DNA of 42,013 bases from Clostridium guangxiense (GTDB lineage Bacteria > Bacillota > Clostridia > Clostridiales > Clostridiaceae). The position numbers and the translations under genes were made by a program. Under the pieces are notes generated by a model. The model saw nothing but the letters and a program-made list of their open reading frames with translations. It had not been told where the DNA came from and ran no database searches. How positions within the stretch are numbered: position 1 is the stretch's first letter; each line of letters starts with the position of its first letter. Shown piece by piece: positions 7,937 to 17,679 of this stretch. The stretch is from positions 1 through 42,013 of the forward strand of contig NZ_JAJNKE010000023.1 in NCBI RefSeq assembly GCF_021043395.1, written 5' to 3'.

Positions 7937-9649
7937 TCAACAAGAATATACTATTTGATCTCTTCCATTTCTCTTGGCTTCATAAAGCTTATCATCAGCA
8001 TTTTTTATACATTCTTTTTTTATATGTGTACGGTTTTCATATAGACCGCCACTTATAGTAATCTTAATACCATTCTCCCACGGAAAATTCTTAACATTAC
8101 TTCTGATCCTTTCCGCTATTTCTCTTGCTTCTTCCTGAGCTGTATCTTTTAAAATAACTATGAATTCTTCTCCTCCATATCTTCCAACATAATCTACATC
8201 TCTTACACTTTCTATGATTATATTGCTCACAGTAGTTAAAACATTATCCCCTTGAAGATGTCCATAAGTATCATTAATTGCCTTAAAATAATCAATATCA
8301 AACATCAACACAGTAAATATTTCACCTTCATTTACATACCGCTCCATGGATTTATCTAATATTTCTTCAATATAATTTCTATTATATAAATTTGTTAGAT
8401 TATCTCTGATCGATTTTTCATATATAATTTTATTTTCCAACTTTATCTTTTCTGAATTAATTATCTCATGAGAATATTTAATTATAATTACATATGTTTG
8501 GACTAATATGAAGATGAACATTCCTATTTGAGCCCCATATTTAGTATTCAAAACTCCATTATTTACAAGTATATCATTAAGTGCTGTTACCATTAAAATT
8601 ATAAAGGCCAAAAGTACCATATCACTATTTTCTTCTTTTTCTCTTACCTTTTTTATCAAAAACACTAGTATTTCAAACAAAATTATGCTTAAAATTGCTT
8701 GGCTCAAAAATCCTAACTTATCATAAAATATATTATTGGTTACAATGCATATAATAGAAAATACTCCTGAAAAGTACACAGATATTTTAATTATTCTTTT
8801 GGGAAAATTAGAAAACAACTCGTTTAGAAATAACACGTAGGCCGGTATTAAAAGATAATATGTAAGTGCTGCCGTTTTACTAAGAAGCTCAAAGGGCATG
8901 CTTTGAAAAAATCGAACTATAACTCGTTCATTCAAAAATAAACATCTTAATTGTATGAGAAAACATATAATTAAAAAATAAATAGAGGATTTATTGCTTT
9001 TTAAATTTTTATGCAATAACAAAAATAATATTTCTATAATAAATAATGCTCCTACTATTGTTAAATCCACACTTGCATTTAATATGAATTTATTCATGAT
9101 TTTATCCTTAAGTCCAAATTCTATGGATTTTAACGAAGCAGAAAGATTTCTATAATTTGACGTTTGAATTACTATATCAACAACTCCATTTTTAGGTACA
9201 AAGTACATGTAAATTGGTAAATATATTGATTTTTCATCTTCATAGCTTGTTCCTACTTTACCTACTTTTTCTTGTAAAATACCATTTATCCAAATCTTTG
9301 AGGCAGATAACATTTCTTGTATTCTTACTCCATAAACAGCATTATCACTAGCAAATATTTTTAAATGTAATGTCATATATCCTGTATTTTCACCGTTTAA
9401 CTGTGATTTTAAACTTTTAGAAACAGTTAAGTATTTATCAGTTTTTTCATATTTTAAATCATCTGGATTAAGCAGCTTATTATTATATAATTCCAACTGT
9501 CCCTTGATTTTTATATTTCCATTCTTCTGAAAATTATAATTTTTTAAATTTAAGGTACCTTTAACAGCTTTAATACTTGTACCATTGAAATCTTGGCATA
9601 CCAATATTAGTGAGATCACAACCACAATAGAAAGGATAATTTTTTTCAC
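7937..9649 (-). CDS. Membrane diguanylate cyclase (7TM sensor plus GGDEF)
   Basis: 570 residues. An N-terminal signal/anchor helix (about 3-20) is followed by an extracytoplasmic beta-rich domain to about 190 (LHLKIFASDNAVYGVRIQEM, KIWINGILQEKVGKVG). Then come seven hydrophobic segments (about 195-395) and a GGDEF domain. The active-site motif is GGEEF (492-496), so catalysis is expected. An RxxD inhibitory site, RDVD, sits five residues before it, so product feedback is likely. This is the 7TMR-DISM layout, which senses ligands outside the cell and makes cyclic di-GMP from two GTP. It is a single gene; no cyclic di-GMP riboswitch was seen nearby. Confidence 0.9.
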   Translation of the reverse strand: MKKIILSIVVVISLILVCQDFNGTSIKAVKGTLNLKNYNFQKNGNIKIKGQLELYNNKLLNPDDLKYEKTDKYLTVSKSLKSQLNGENTGYMTLHLKIFASDNAVYGVRIQEMLSASKIWINGILQEKVGKVGTSYEDEKSIYLPIYMYFVPKNGVVDIVIQTSNYRNLSASLKSIEFGLKDKIMNKFILNASVDLTIVGALFIIEILFLLLHKNLKSNKSSIYFLIICFLIQLRCLFLNERVIVRFFQSMPFELLSKTAALTYYLLIPAYVLFLNELFSNFPKRIIKISVYFSGVFSIICIVTNNIFYDKLGFLSQAILSIILFEILVFLIKKVREKEENSDMVLLAFIILMVTALNDILVNNGVLNTKYGAQIGMFIFILVQTYVIIIKYSHEIINSEKIKLENKIIYEKSIRDNLTNLYNRNYIEEILDKSMERYVNEGEIFTVLMFDIDYFKAINDTYGHLQGDNVLTTVSNIIIESVRDVDYVGRYGGEEFIVILKDTAQEEAREIAERIRSNVKNFPWENGIKITISGGLYENRTHIKKECIKNADDKLYEAKRNGRDQIVYSC

Positions 9650-9780
9650 TTACAACATCCCCCGAAAATATACTCAACATAATATAAAAATCATATTATA
9701 TTATTATCAAATTATCAATAGTATTGCAAATTTTTTATCCTTTCTATGGGGGTACCATACCAAAACTAGAAGTTAAGAAT

Positions 9781-10701
9781 TTATGGGAGCTTATTTCCTG
9801 CCGCTCTGTATATCTCGTACCATTCCTGCCTTGTAAGTTCAATCTCCGATGCTTTACAAATTTCTTTAAGTCTCTTTATATTTGTCGTTCCAACTATTGG
9901 CTGCATCTTAGCTGGATGTCTCAAAAGCCAGGCAACTGCTATAGTCGTGTTTGTAACACCCTTATTTTCCGCTATTTCATTTATTTTTTTGTTTAGTTCT
10001 GGAAATTTATTATTGTCTAAAAATACTCCCTCAAAAAATCCATATTGGAATGGAGACCATGGTTGAATTGTTATATCATTTAAACGACAATAATCTAAAA
10101 TACTTCCATCATGATCAACTGAAGAAGTGTTTGTCATGTTCACATTTATTCCCGCATCAATCATTCCAGTGTGCATAATACCGAACTGAAGCTGATTAAT
10201 AATAATTTTTTTATTTAAATATTTGTTTAAAAGTTCAATTTGCATAGGGTTTTGATTGCTAACCCCAAAATATTTAACTTTTCCACTGCTGCTTAATACA
10301 TCAAAAGCTTCTGCAACTTCCTCCGGCTCCATAAGTGCATCAGGACGATGAAGAAGCAGTACATCTAAGTAATCAGTTTTCAATCTCCTTAAACTTTTAT
10401 CCACCGAATTTAGTATATGTTCTTTTGAAAAATCATAATATCCCTCTCTAATACCGCATTTTGATTGTATTATAAATTTTTCCCTAATACTTGGCTTCAT
10501 ATCAATTGCTTCAGAAAAAATCTCTTCACATTTACCGCCGCCATATATATCTGCATGATCAAAAAAATTAATTCCTGCTTCAAGTGCAGTATTAATAAGC
10601 TTATTTGCTTCTGGTATAGTGAGAGCATTAATTCTCATACATCCAAGCGAAATTTCGGACGCATTACTTATTTTTCCTTTACCTATATTAATCGATTTCA
10701 T
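9781..10701 (-). CDS. Aldo/keto reductase (YdhF-like)
   Basis: About 306 residues with the aldo/keto reductase fold. The catalytic residues are visible: Asp and Tyr in FFDHADIYGGG, Lys in IIQSKCG and His in VLLLHRPD. The late IVGTTNIKRLKEI region is the NADPH-binding part. The group reduces aldehydes or ketones with NAD(P)H in the cytoplasm. I start at the ATG at 10701 because AAGGGG lies 8 nt upstream, rather than at the GTG nine bases earlier. It is a single-gene unit between the diguanylate cyclase and NudC genes; substrate unknown. Confidence 0.9.
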   Translation of the reverse strand: MKSINIGKGKISNASEISLGCMRINALTIPEANKLINTALEAGINFFDHADIYGGGKCEEIFSEAIDMKPSIREKFIIQSKCGIREGYYDFSKEHILNSVDKSLRRLKTDYLDVLLLHRPDALMEPEEVAEAFDVLSSSGKVKYFGVSNQNPMQIELLNKYLNKKIIINQLQFGIMHTGMIDAGINVNMTNTSSVDHDGSILDYCRLNDITIQPWSPFQYGFFEGVFLDNNKFPELNKKINEIAENKGVTNTTIAVAWLLRHPAKMQPIVGTTNIKRLKEICKASEIELTRQEWYEIYRAAGNKLP

Positions 10702-10837
10702 TAACAACACCCCTTACTTATAATTATATTATCCGGTAATAATAAACTTTATTGAACAATACAATTATAAGCGTTAAAGTTAACTATAAGTCAAGCATTT
10801 TTAATAAATTATTAGAATTTTTTACATTTACTTAAAT

Positions 10838-11650
10838 TTACTTCTTGGCAAATTCATCTATTATCTTTCTTGCAAGACTAAACTTCTTAGGGAGATTAGG
10901 AAAGTTGTCCTTTGTAAACCAATCCGCAGCCATTATTTCTTTTCCATCAACCTTTATTTCTCCCGAATCGTACTCCGCAAAAAAACCAATCATAAGTGAA
11001 TTAGGAAATGGCCATGAGGAGCTCTTGTAATATCTAATGTTTTTTACTTTTATTCCAACTTCCTCAAATATCTCTCTTTTAACAGCACTTTTTAGGTTTT
11101 CGCCAGTTTCCACAAAACCTGCAATTAAGCTGTACATATTATTTTTAAAATTACTATTATGGGCAAGCAATATTTTATCTCCATTCGTAATTCCAACTAT
11201 TATAGCCGGACAAATTACAGGATACATTATATTTCCACATTTAGGACAAATCTTTGCCATTTCGTCTTTTTTGTTTTCTGTTTTAGACCCACATCTTCCG
11301 CAGAACCTGTGATTTCTATCCCAATTTAATATTTCACTTGCCCTTCCTGCTGCTTCAAATATTTCTTCATCCATAATTGCGCCTATTTCACGTAAAGAAA
11401 TAAACTCAAATCCCTCTGATAAATTAGTTTCATCTGAAGCTTCCACAGTAAAACACGCCTTTTTTTTAAATTCTCCCAAAAAGAACTCACTTTCATAATT
11501 GATATTTAGCTTTTTAATTTCATCAAAGGTTGGTATATATAAGTCTCCTTCTAATTTTTTTACAAGCAGGCTTCCTTTAAAAAATACAAAACCCAAATCG
11601 CAGCTACTGCTTTTTTTCAACACACCAGGCAATATCTTAAAATTACTCAT
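10838..11650 (-). CDS. nudC: NAD(+)/NADH pyrophosphatase, NudC type
   Basis: About 270 residues with three parts: a variable N-terminal domain, a zinc ribbon (CGRCG and CPKCG) and a Nudix domain. The Nudix box is complete (GFVETGE, then REIFEEVGI), and the NudC-specific motif follows as SSSWPFPNSLM. The enzyme hydrolyses NADH to NMNH and AMP, and known NudC proteins also remove NAD caps from RNA 5' ends. The ATG at 11650 has AAGGAG at the right distance, so the longer frame is not used. It is divergent from a LysR regulator about 200 bp away. Confidence 0.93.
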   Translation of the reverse strand: MSNFKILPGVLKKSSSCDLGFVFFKGSLLVKKLEGDLYIPTFDEIKKLNINYESEFFLGEFKKKACFTVEASDETNLSEGFEFISLREIGAIMDEEIFEAAGRASEILNWDRNHRFCGRCGSKTENKKDEMAKICPKCGNIMYPVICPAIIVGITNGDKILLAHNSNFKNNMYSLIAGFVETGENLKSAVKREIFEEVGIKVKNIRYYKSSSWPFPNSLMIGFFAEYDSGEIKVDGKEIMAADWFTKDNFPNLPKKFSLARKIIDEFAKK

Positions 11651-11853
11651 ATTTAATCTCCTTAACATTTTTATAAATAAACAACATCAAATATTAAAAT
11701 TACCAATATCAAATTCAGCTTTACAAACTGGAAGTTGTAATTTCTATATTTTAACTTGCACATCTATAAGTATTTTATCATGTTTTTCATTATTTTTTTA
11801 ATAATAAATTTGGTATAATCATAACAAGAATATTTGAGAAGGGACATTTTCTA

Positions 11854-12783
11854 ATGAATGAGAAAAAGCTAAGGATTTTTTATGAAGTAAGTAAAGAATT
11901 AAATATGACTAAAGCTGCCGAAAAACTATATGTAAGTCAGCCATCCATAAGCCAGGCAATAAGTGATTTAGAAAAGGATTTAGGCGTAAAACTCTTTGAT
12001 AGAATAGGAAAAAAACTATACCTAACTTATGAAGGTGACATCTTTTTAAATTACACTAGAAGAATTTTAAATATATATGATGAAGGTATTAAAGTTGTTA
12101 AAGAAATGAACACCCTAAAACGCGGAAAGCTAAAAATTGGAGCAAGTACTACCATTGGAATATATATATTACCAGACATTATAGGCAGTTTTTCTAAAAT
12201 ATATAGCAACATAGACATATCCTTAATCATAGAGAATACAGAAAATATCGTAAAGCTAATAGAGGAAAATCAAATAGATATAGCTTTTGTAGAAGGTCCT
12301 ACACACTCTGATGAAATAAAATTAGAGAAATTTTGTGATGATGAATTAGTATTTATAACAGCTAAAAATCACCCTTGGACCAAAACAAAAAAAATATTAA
12401 AAAGTGATATTGCCAATGAAAAAATGATATTAAGAGAAAAAGGCAGCGGTACTAGAGAAGTTTTTACAACAGCATTAAAGCAAAAGTCCATAGATTACAA
12501 AATTTTCATGGAACTTGGACATACCGAGGCTATAAAAAAAGCCGTAGAAGCTGGACTTGGTATTTCATGCATATCTAAAAGATGCATAAAGGATGAAGTT
12601 AATTACGGAAAATTAGTTGCAAGCTATATAGAGGATTTAAGAATAAAAAGGAAACTTTACACGATTAATCATAAAGACAAATATATAACTAATGTAATGA
12701 ATACATTTTTAGAATTTGCCAGAGAAAAAGCAAATATACAGGATAATGAAAGACATAAAAAACTTTCAAAATACCCAATGTAA
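11854..12783 (+). CDS. LysR-family transcriptional regulator
   Basis: 309 residues. The N-terminal winged HTH is classical (MTKAAEKLYVSQPSISQAIS, then LEKDLGVKLFDRIGKKLYLT). The effector domain follows from about 90 (RGKLKIGASTTIGIYILPDI) and has the IDIAFVEGP motif of the CysB/CysL-like group. A TATAAT at 11814-11819 may be its -10 element. AGAAGGG precedes the ATG. Divergent from nudC, but there is no clear target metabolic gene beside it. Target unknown. Confidence 0.92.
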   Translation: MNEKKLRIFYEVSKELNMTKAAEKLYVSQPSISQAISDLEKDLGVKLFDRIGKKLYLTYEGDIFLNYTRRILNIYDEGIKVVKEMNTLKRGKLKIGASTTIGIYILPDIIGSFSKIYSNIDISLIIENTENIVKLIEENQIDIAFVEGPTHSDEIKLEKFCDDELVFITAKNHPWTKTKKILKSDIANEKMILREKGSGTREVFTTALKQKSIDYKIFMELGHTEAIKKAVEAGLGISCISKRCIKDEVNYGKLVASYIEDLRIKRKLYTINHKDKYITNVMNTFLEFAREKANIQDNERHKKLSKYPM

Positions 12784-12808
12784 TGTTACTTATTATCCAA
12801 AAATATTA

Positions 12809-12835
12809 GGACTGTTATACCAAGTATGACAGTCC
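12809..12835. terminator. Convergent terminator, LysR gene and glgB
   Basis: GGACTGT (12809-12815) and ACAGTCC (12829-12835) enclose an inner ATAC/GTAT pairing. It lies between two convergent genes. On the minus strand TAATATTTTT follows, so termination of glgB is the better supported direction. Confidence 0.6.
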
Positions 12836-12853
12836 CTCCAACAAATTAGCGTC

Positions 12854-14761
12854 TTACTTATTAAATTTTTCCAGCTTAGTTTTAGTTTTTAATGTTACTT
12901 GTTGTTGTTTTACTTCACTTGAATTCATATTTTCATTTTCCTTACTATAATTATTTTGTTCTTCATCAAATATCTCAAATAACATACCACTAAATGCTGA
13001 TATTTTCACAGTTAATTTAGCTTGTCCATCACTATCATCAATTTTATATATTTCCTCTTCTTCTGAGACTGTACCATTATATCTGTCCCAATTGCTGTGA
13101 AGAATTAATTTAGATTTTTGTCCTTCTTTTAATGCTACACTATAATTTTCTAAGTCTTTGTCTCCAAAATTAAAAATCGCCAATAATGTTTCTTTGGCTC
13201 CATATCTATTGATAGCATAAATACAATTGTCATTTTGGCTGCAATCTGCCCATCTAAAATTATCCTTATTATAGTCATCATGCAGTGCTTCATAATGAGT
13301 ATAAATTTTATTCAAACCTATCATATATTGATGGAAAGCACCATGAATAGGAAACTTAAGAATATCCCAATCTTGTTCTCTTTTTTCGTCCCACTCTCTT
13401 AATTGTCCTATCTCATTTGCCATAAAATTAAGCTTCTTACCCGGATGCATCATCATATATAAATACATTGCTCTTGCCTGAGGAAATTTACAATCATAAG
13501 CTCCATTCATTTTCTGAAGTATTGTGGCCTTTCCATGAACTACCTCGTCATGAGAAAGTGCTAAAATATATCTTTCATCATAAAAATACATCATAGAAAA
13601 AGTCAATTTGTTATAATCCCTAGGACGATATTCCGGGGCTGTTTGAAAGTATTCTAAGGTATCATGCATCCAGCCCAAGTCCCATTTATAGTCAAAGCCC
13701 AAACCGCCCATCCAAACAGGTTCAGTAACTCCCTTGTAATGTGAAGAATCCTCTGCAATCAGCATAGCTGTTGGATGAAGCCTTTTTAGACCTTCATTCA
13801 TTGCTTTAATAAATTCTACTGACTGCCCATTTTGTCCTCTTCTTTCATCTCCCTGCCAATAAATAAGTCGGCTTACCGCATCCATTCTAAGTCCATCAAA
13901 ATGAAATTCTTTGAGCCAATAATTAGCTGCCGACTGTACAAAACATCTAACTTCTCGTCTCGAATATATAAAATTACAGCTTCCCCATTCGCTTACCCCT
14001 ACATCACTACTTGGGTATTCGTACAAACAAGTACCATCATATTTCTTTAATCCATATCCATCTATGGCAAAATGAGCCGGAACAAAATCTAAAATAACCC
14101 CAATACCAGCCTTATGCATCTTATCTACCATTTCTTTAAGTTCATCAGGTGTTCCATATCTTGAAGTAGACGCAAAAAATCCAGTATTTTGATACCCCCA
14201 GGAGCCATCAAAAGGATGCTCTGACAGTGGCATAACTTCAATATGCGTATACCCATTTTCTCTAACATAATCAACTAGCAAATCTGCAATTTCAGAATAA
14301 GAATACCACCCAGTTTCTTCTTCCGATTCCTTTTTCCAAGATCCTAAATGAAGTTCGTATATGTTAAGCGGCTTGTTATAATTAACACTGCGCTTACTCA
14401 TCCACTCACCATCATGAAAACGGTATGATTTTAAATCTGCAATTATAGAGCATGCCCCTGGTCTAAGTTCCATAAAAAGTCCATATGGATCACAATGCTC
14501 TTGCCTCCCTCCATTACTTCCATAAATACAATACTTATACATCATGCCATAATCTGCATTGATTCCACTTATAGAAAAAACACCACTTTGAGCTTCCTGA
14601 TTCATTATTTGCTCATTCCAACCATTAAATTCCCCTACAATTGTAACCATTCTTGCACTTGGCGCATAAGTACGGAAAGTAAATGTGTCATTCTCCTTAT
14701 GTGCTCCAAAATACTCATATGCATCAAATGACTTTCCATCATAAAAATCTTGAAGTTTCAT
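12854..14761 (-). CDS. glgB: 1,4-alpha-glucan (glycogen) branching enzyme
   Basis: 635 residues. A CBM48 domain comes first (TFTFRTYAPSARMVTIVGEF), then the GH13 catalytic barrel: nucleophile Asp in DGLRMDAVSRLIYW, acid/base Glu in MLIAEDSSHYKG and the conserved ALSHDEVVHGK. A C-terminal beta domain follows, and then a hydrophilic Asn/Glu/Lys-rich tail of about 35 residues beyond the usual end. The enzyme makes alpha-1,6 branches in glycogen. AGGGGGGG precedes the ATG. No other glycogen gene is nearby, so it is detached from the usual glg cluster. Confidence 0.93.
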   Translation of the reverse strand: MKLQDFYDGKSFDAYEYFGAHKENDTFTFRTYAPSARMVTIVGEFNGWNEQIMNQEAQSGVFSISGINADYGMMYKYCIYGSNGGRQEHCDPYGLFMELRPGACSIIADLKSYRFHDGEWMSKRSVNYNKPLNIYELHLGSWKKESEEETGWYSYSEIADLLVDYVRENGYTHIEVMPLSEHPFDGSWGYQNTGFFASTSRYGTPDELKEMVDKMHKAGIGVILDFVPAHFAIDGYGLKKYDGTCLYEYPSSDVGVSEWGSCNFIYSRREVRCFVQSAANYWLKEFHFDGLRMDAVSRLIYWQGDERRGQNGQSVEFIKAMNEGLKRLHPTAMLIAEDSSHYKGVTEPVWMGGLGFDYKWDLGWMHDTLEYFQTAPEYRPRDYNKLTFSMMYFYDERYILALSHDEVVHGKATILQKMNGAYDCKFPQARAMYLYMMMHPGKKLNFMANEIGQLREWDEKREQDWDILKFPIHGAFHQYMIGLNKIYTHYEALHDDYNKDNFRWADCSQNDNCIYAINRYGAKETLLAIFNFGDKDLENYSVALKEGQKSKLILHSNWDRYNGTVSEEEEIYKIDDSDGQAKLTVKISAFSGMLFEIFDEEQNNYSKENENMNSSEVKQQQVTLKTKTKLEKFNK

Positions 14762-14837
14762 ATCTCCCCCCCCTTTGTACCCTATTTTTAATTTTAATGC
14801 TTATCTATTTATTGGTAATTATATCATATATTTCGAA

Positions 14838-14984
14838 TCAATTCACTTCACTTTTTATAAAATTTATAATCATTTCCACAACTGGCTTTGCAATATCATC
14901 ATCTGTCACAATGCCATACCTAACAGGCAAATTAGTATAACTCATTCTTTGAAGTAATTCCATAAGAGTTTGAAAAATAAACAT
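14838..14984 (-). pseudogene. Short frame resembling the end of a regulator
   Basis: 48 residues, ending in LPVRYGIVTDDDIAKPVVEM and then IINFIKSEVN. The pattern resembles the C-terminus of LysR-type effector domains, but it is too short to be sure. The ATG lies 7 bp after the stop of the acetyltransferase gene, with no ribosome binding site and in-frame stops just upstream. It is either a remnant or a chance frame. Confidence 0.3.
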
Positions 14985-14990
14985 TTAATT

Positions 14991-15887
14991 TTAAGTATGC
15001 GACAACTCAGGAAACATAAATTTCTTTCCTTGAAATAATGCTTTGTCTTTTCCCATTACAAATAAAGTACCTTCCAATTCTAACCGTTTAACTTCATAAG
15101 AAGCTGTTTCCTTTGGTGTAAAATAAAGTTTCACTTTTTTTATGTTTTCATTTACAACGCAGTTAATTATATCATCTGCAGAAACTTTTTTCTCACAAAA
15201 AATATCAAATAATTTAAGCTCATCTTTATTAAAATCTACAACTACAACTGCATCATAACAGGGAACATAGTAGACACTATTTTTCATAAACCCATCGCAA
15301 TAAAACATAGTGAGTTCACCATTATTACACATAAAAATTTGAGCTATAGGAAAAGCTGCTTTTGCCTTATTGTACACTAAAACTCTATCATTTAAATCAT
15401 TCATATTTAACTTTCTAAAAGCTCCACCATTTTCTGTTTTACTTATGACTTTAGTGCAAACATATTGATCTATTTTAGTAAAACCAAATTTAGGATAAAA
15501 ATGAACAGCAGAATCATTGGCAAACAAATAAATCAAATCGCTCTTATCTTTATAATCTGCAAGTACTTTTTCCATGAGTCTCCTAGCTAATCCTTGTTTT
15601 TTATAGAATTCATCCGTCATAACAGTTCCTAACTGAATATATTTTTTCTTTTCACCAAAAACCTCTAAATCCATCAAGTTAGCTGATACATTTGAAACAA
15701 CTTTGTCTCCATCCATAAGTGAATACGGTATATACTTGCCTTTCCAATATCCACCTTGATACCAATTTTCAAAATTAAATCCAAAGGTTTTTTCAGTTAA
15801 AGCATTGAAACTGCCTCTATAGCTATCATCCTTGCCATTTCCAATAACAATCTTATATTTCTTCTCATTAATATTTACATACTCCAT
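14991..15887 (-). CDS. GNAT-family N-acetyltransferase
   Basis: About 298 residues. The acetyl-CoA site of GNAT proteins is visible as VMTDEFYKKQGLARRLMEKV, followed by FANDSAVHFYPKFGF. The C-terminal half is an extra domain seen in larger GNAT proteins. It probably acetylates a small molecule or peptide; substrate unknown. I start at the ATG at 15887, 8 nt after GGAGG, not at the TTG fifteen bases earlier that overlaps the same site. Monocistronic; the palindromic element at 15955 begins behind its promoter region. Confidence 0.85.
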   Translation of the reverse strand: MEYVNINEKKYKIVIGNGKDDSYRGSFNALTEKTFGFNFENWYQGGYWKGKYIPYSLMDGDKVVSNVSANLMDLEVFGEKKKYIQLGTVMTDEFYKKQGLARRLMEKVLADYKDKSDLIYLFANDSAVHFYPKFGFTKIDQYVCTKVISKTENGGAFRKLNMNDLNDRVLVYNKAKAAFPIAQIFMCNNGELTMFYCDGFMKNSVYYVPCYDAVVVVDFNKDELKLFDIFCEKKVSADDIINCVVNENIKKVKLYFTPKETASYEVKRLELEGTLFVMGKDKALFQGKKFMFPELSHT

Positions 15888-15954
15888 AATTATTTCCTCC
15901 AATATATAGATACACAGCCTGAAAGTTTCAAATGACTACTACCAAATTGATCCT

Positions 15955-16420
15955 GTTAAACTGGAATTTGTGAAGTAACAATGCTTCGTCGCGTTAAAAA
16001 AATCCTATAAATCTAAGTGGTTATTTAAAAAAAGTGGTTGCTTTGGGTTCTAGAAGGATAATGGGCAAAGCCCAAACCCCGCGTATGTTTATACTCGCAT
16101 ACGCTTAAACAGATTGAAATATCTAAGCATTTTACAATTTTTGAACCAAGATTTATTAGAATTTTTTTAAACCGTTCCTACGGAATTTTGACGTGAATAT
16201 TTATAATACTTTATTTAAACAATTTAGCATTTATTTTATTGTAAAATATCATTTACAGTGTGTTTTTCGTAGAGAATCGGAGTATAGAAAGTACATAACA
16301 TTTTGTTCATGAATCATATGGGCTTACGCCCAAACTCCAATATGTGTATCTTCCTTGCTTTTTCGGGCTAAGTGAAGTGATGTTGATTTGGGATGGTTTA
16401 AATAAAACTTTATAAATTTC
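15955..16420. repeat. Palindromic element, copy 1 (rearranged and truncated)
   Basis: About 466 bp that match the element at 19664-20297 in three blocks: 15955-16018, 16094-16178 and 16179-16417. Differences from copy 2 are clear. The left hairpin arm is replaced by 16019-16093, which contains the GGGC-AAA-GCCC module. A block of about 55 bp holding the outer right arm of that hairpin is missing between CCGTTCC and TACGG. The right-hand giant hairpin is cut off after its first few bases. No coding capacity. Together with 16421-16639, where I see no gene, it fills the whole 750-bp gap between the acetyltransferase and the aldolase-like gene. Confidence 0.85.
16047..16084 (+). repeat. 38-bp module with GGGC-AAA-GCCC core
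   Basis: It begins GTTCTAGAAGGATAAT, continues with GGGC-AAA-GCCC and ends AAACCCCGCGT. The same 38 bases occur at 41976-42013, where only the three loop bases differ (TCC instead of AAA). A looser relative (ATGGGC-TTAC-GCCCAAAC) is found inside both palindromic element copies, near 16317 and 20042. Confidence 0.8.
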
Positions 16421-16639
16421 AAGTTCTAAGCTCTCCATCTATATTATCCCTTACTCTTTCCTTAACAACAACCTACTACTTAATTCTTAAACAAGAATAC
16501 ACCATATACGGTCATATTTACTCGTATAGTCAATGAGGTAATAATGAGTTGAAGAAATCTCTCTTAATTTTAAATTTGGCTTTGAATTTTTTAATCTTTA
16601 TATTATACTTAATTTAATTAACTAAAGGGAGGAATTTTC

Positions 16640-17674
16640 ATGATTCGTTTCGATTGTGACTACACAGAAGGCGCACACCCAAAAATATTAGAAAAACTAT
16701 CAATGACTAACTACGAGCAAACAATAGGCTACGGCGAAGATAATTACTGCAAAGAAGCTGAACGCATAATTAAGGAAAAATGCGGACGTCAGGACATAGA
16801 TGTTCACTTTTTAGTAGGTGGAACTCAAACAAATCTTACAGTTATAGCAGCTGCCCTTAGACCCTACCAAGGTGCAATTGCAGCAACAACCGGTCACATT
16901 AATGTCCATGAAACTGGAGCCATAGAAGCAACTGGTCACAAGGTGCTTGCTCTTAATAGCAGCAATGGTAAATTAACTGCAAATCAAATACAAGACGCAT
17001 ACGACACCCATTTTAATGATCCATCAGCCGAACATATGGTACAGCCTAAATTGGTATACATATCAAACCCTACTGAAATAGGAACTATTTATTCTAAAGC
17101 TGAATTAACAGCCCTAAGCCAAACTTGCAAAAAAAACAATCTTATACTGTACATGGATGGTGCCCGCCTAGGATATGGCCTTTGTGCAGAAGATAATGAT
17201 TTAGATTTGCAGACTATTGGAAAGCTTTGTGATGCTTTTTATATTGGAGGCACTAAAATAGGAGCTTTATTTGGAGAAGCTGTTGTAATTTCTAATGAAG
17301 CTTTAAAAGAAGATTTTCGCTATTTAATAAAACAAAAAGGAGGTATGCTTGCCAAGGGAAGACTTCTTGGAATACAGTTTTCCACTTTATTTGAAGATAA
17401 TTTATACTTTAAAATGTCAAAACATGCAGACGAAATGTCTATGCTTATTAAAAAAGCTTTAATAGAAAAAGGATATCCTTTTCTTATAGAATCAAGTACA
17501 AATCAACAGTTTCCTATCATGCCAGATACTGTGCTTGAAAAATTAGGTAAAAACTATGTGTATTCTTACTGGCAAAGAATAGACGGCATCCACAGTGCTG
17601 TTCGTTTTTGCACAAGTTGGGCCACAAAGGAAGAAAATGTGATAAAATTAGTAGAGAGTATTAAATCAATATAA
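16640..17674 (+). CDS. Low-specificity threonine aldolase-like PLP enzyme
   Basis: 344 residues of the fold-type I beta-eliminating lyase / threonine aldolase family. Visible marks are the start FDCDYTEGAHPKILEKL, the substrate-loop region FLVGGTQTNLTVIAAALRP, the cofactor Asp in LILYMDGARLGYGL and the cofactor Lys in FYIGGTKIGALFGEAVV. It cleaves beta-hydroxy amino acids such as threonine to glycine and an aldehyde, or a similar substrate. GGGAGG precedes the ATG. A single gene; the large 3' hairpin at 17680 may end its transcript. Confidence 0.88.
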   Translation: MIRFDCDYTEGAHPKILEKLSMTNYEQTIGYGEDNYCKEAERIIKEKCGRQDIDVHFLVGGTQTNLTVIAAALRPYQGAIAATTGHINVHETGAIEATGHKVLALNSSNGKLTANQIQDAYDTHFNDPSAEHMVQPKLVYISNPTEIGTIYSKAELTALSQTCKKNNLILYMDGARLGYGLCAEDNDLDLQTIGKLCDAFYIGGTKIGALFGEAVVISNEALKEDFRYLIKQKGGMLAKGRLLGIQFSTLFEDNLYFKMSKHADEMSMLIKKALIEKGYPFLIESSTNQQFPIMPDTVLEKLGKNYVYSYWQRIDGIHSAVRFCTSWATKEENVIKLVESIKSI

Positions 17675-17679
17675 GGAAG

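Noticed and set aside
9745-9790. GGGGGTACCATACC and AGAAGTTAAG looked like pieces of 5S rRNA
   Set aside because: Only short words match, the order of conserved 5S segments is not kept and the region overlaps the end of the aldo/keto reductase gene.
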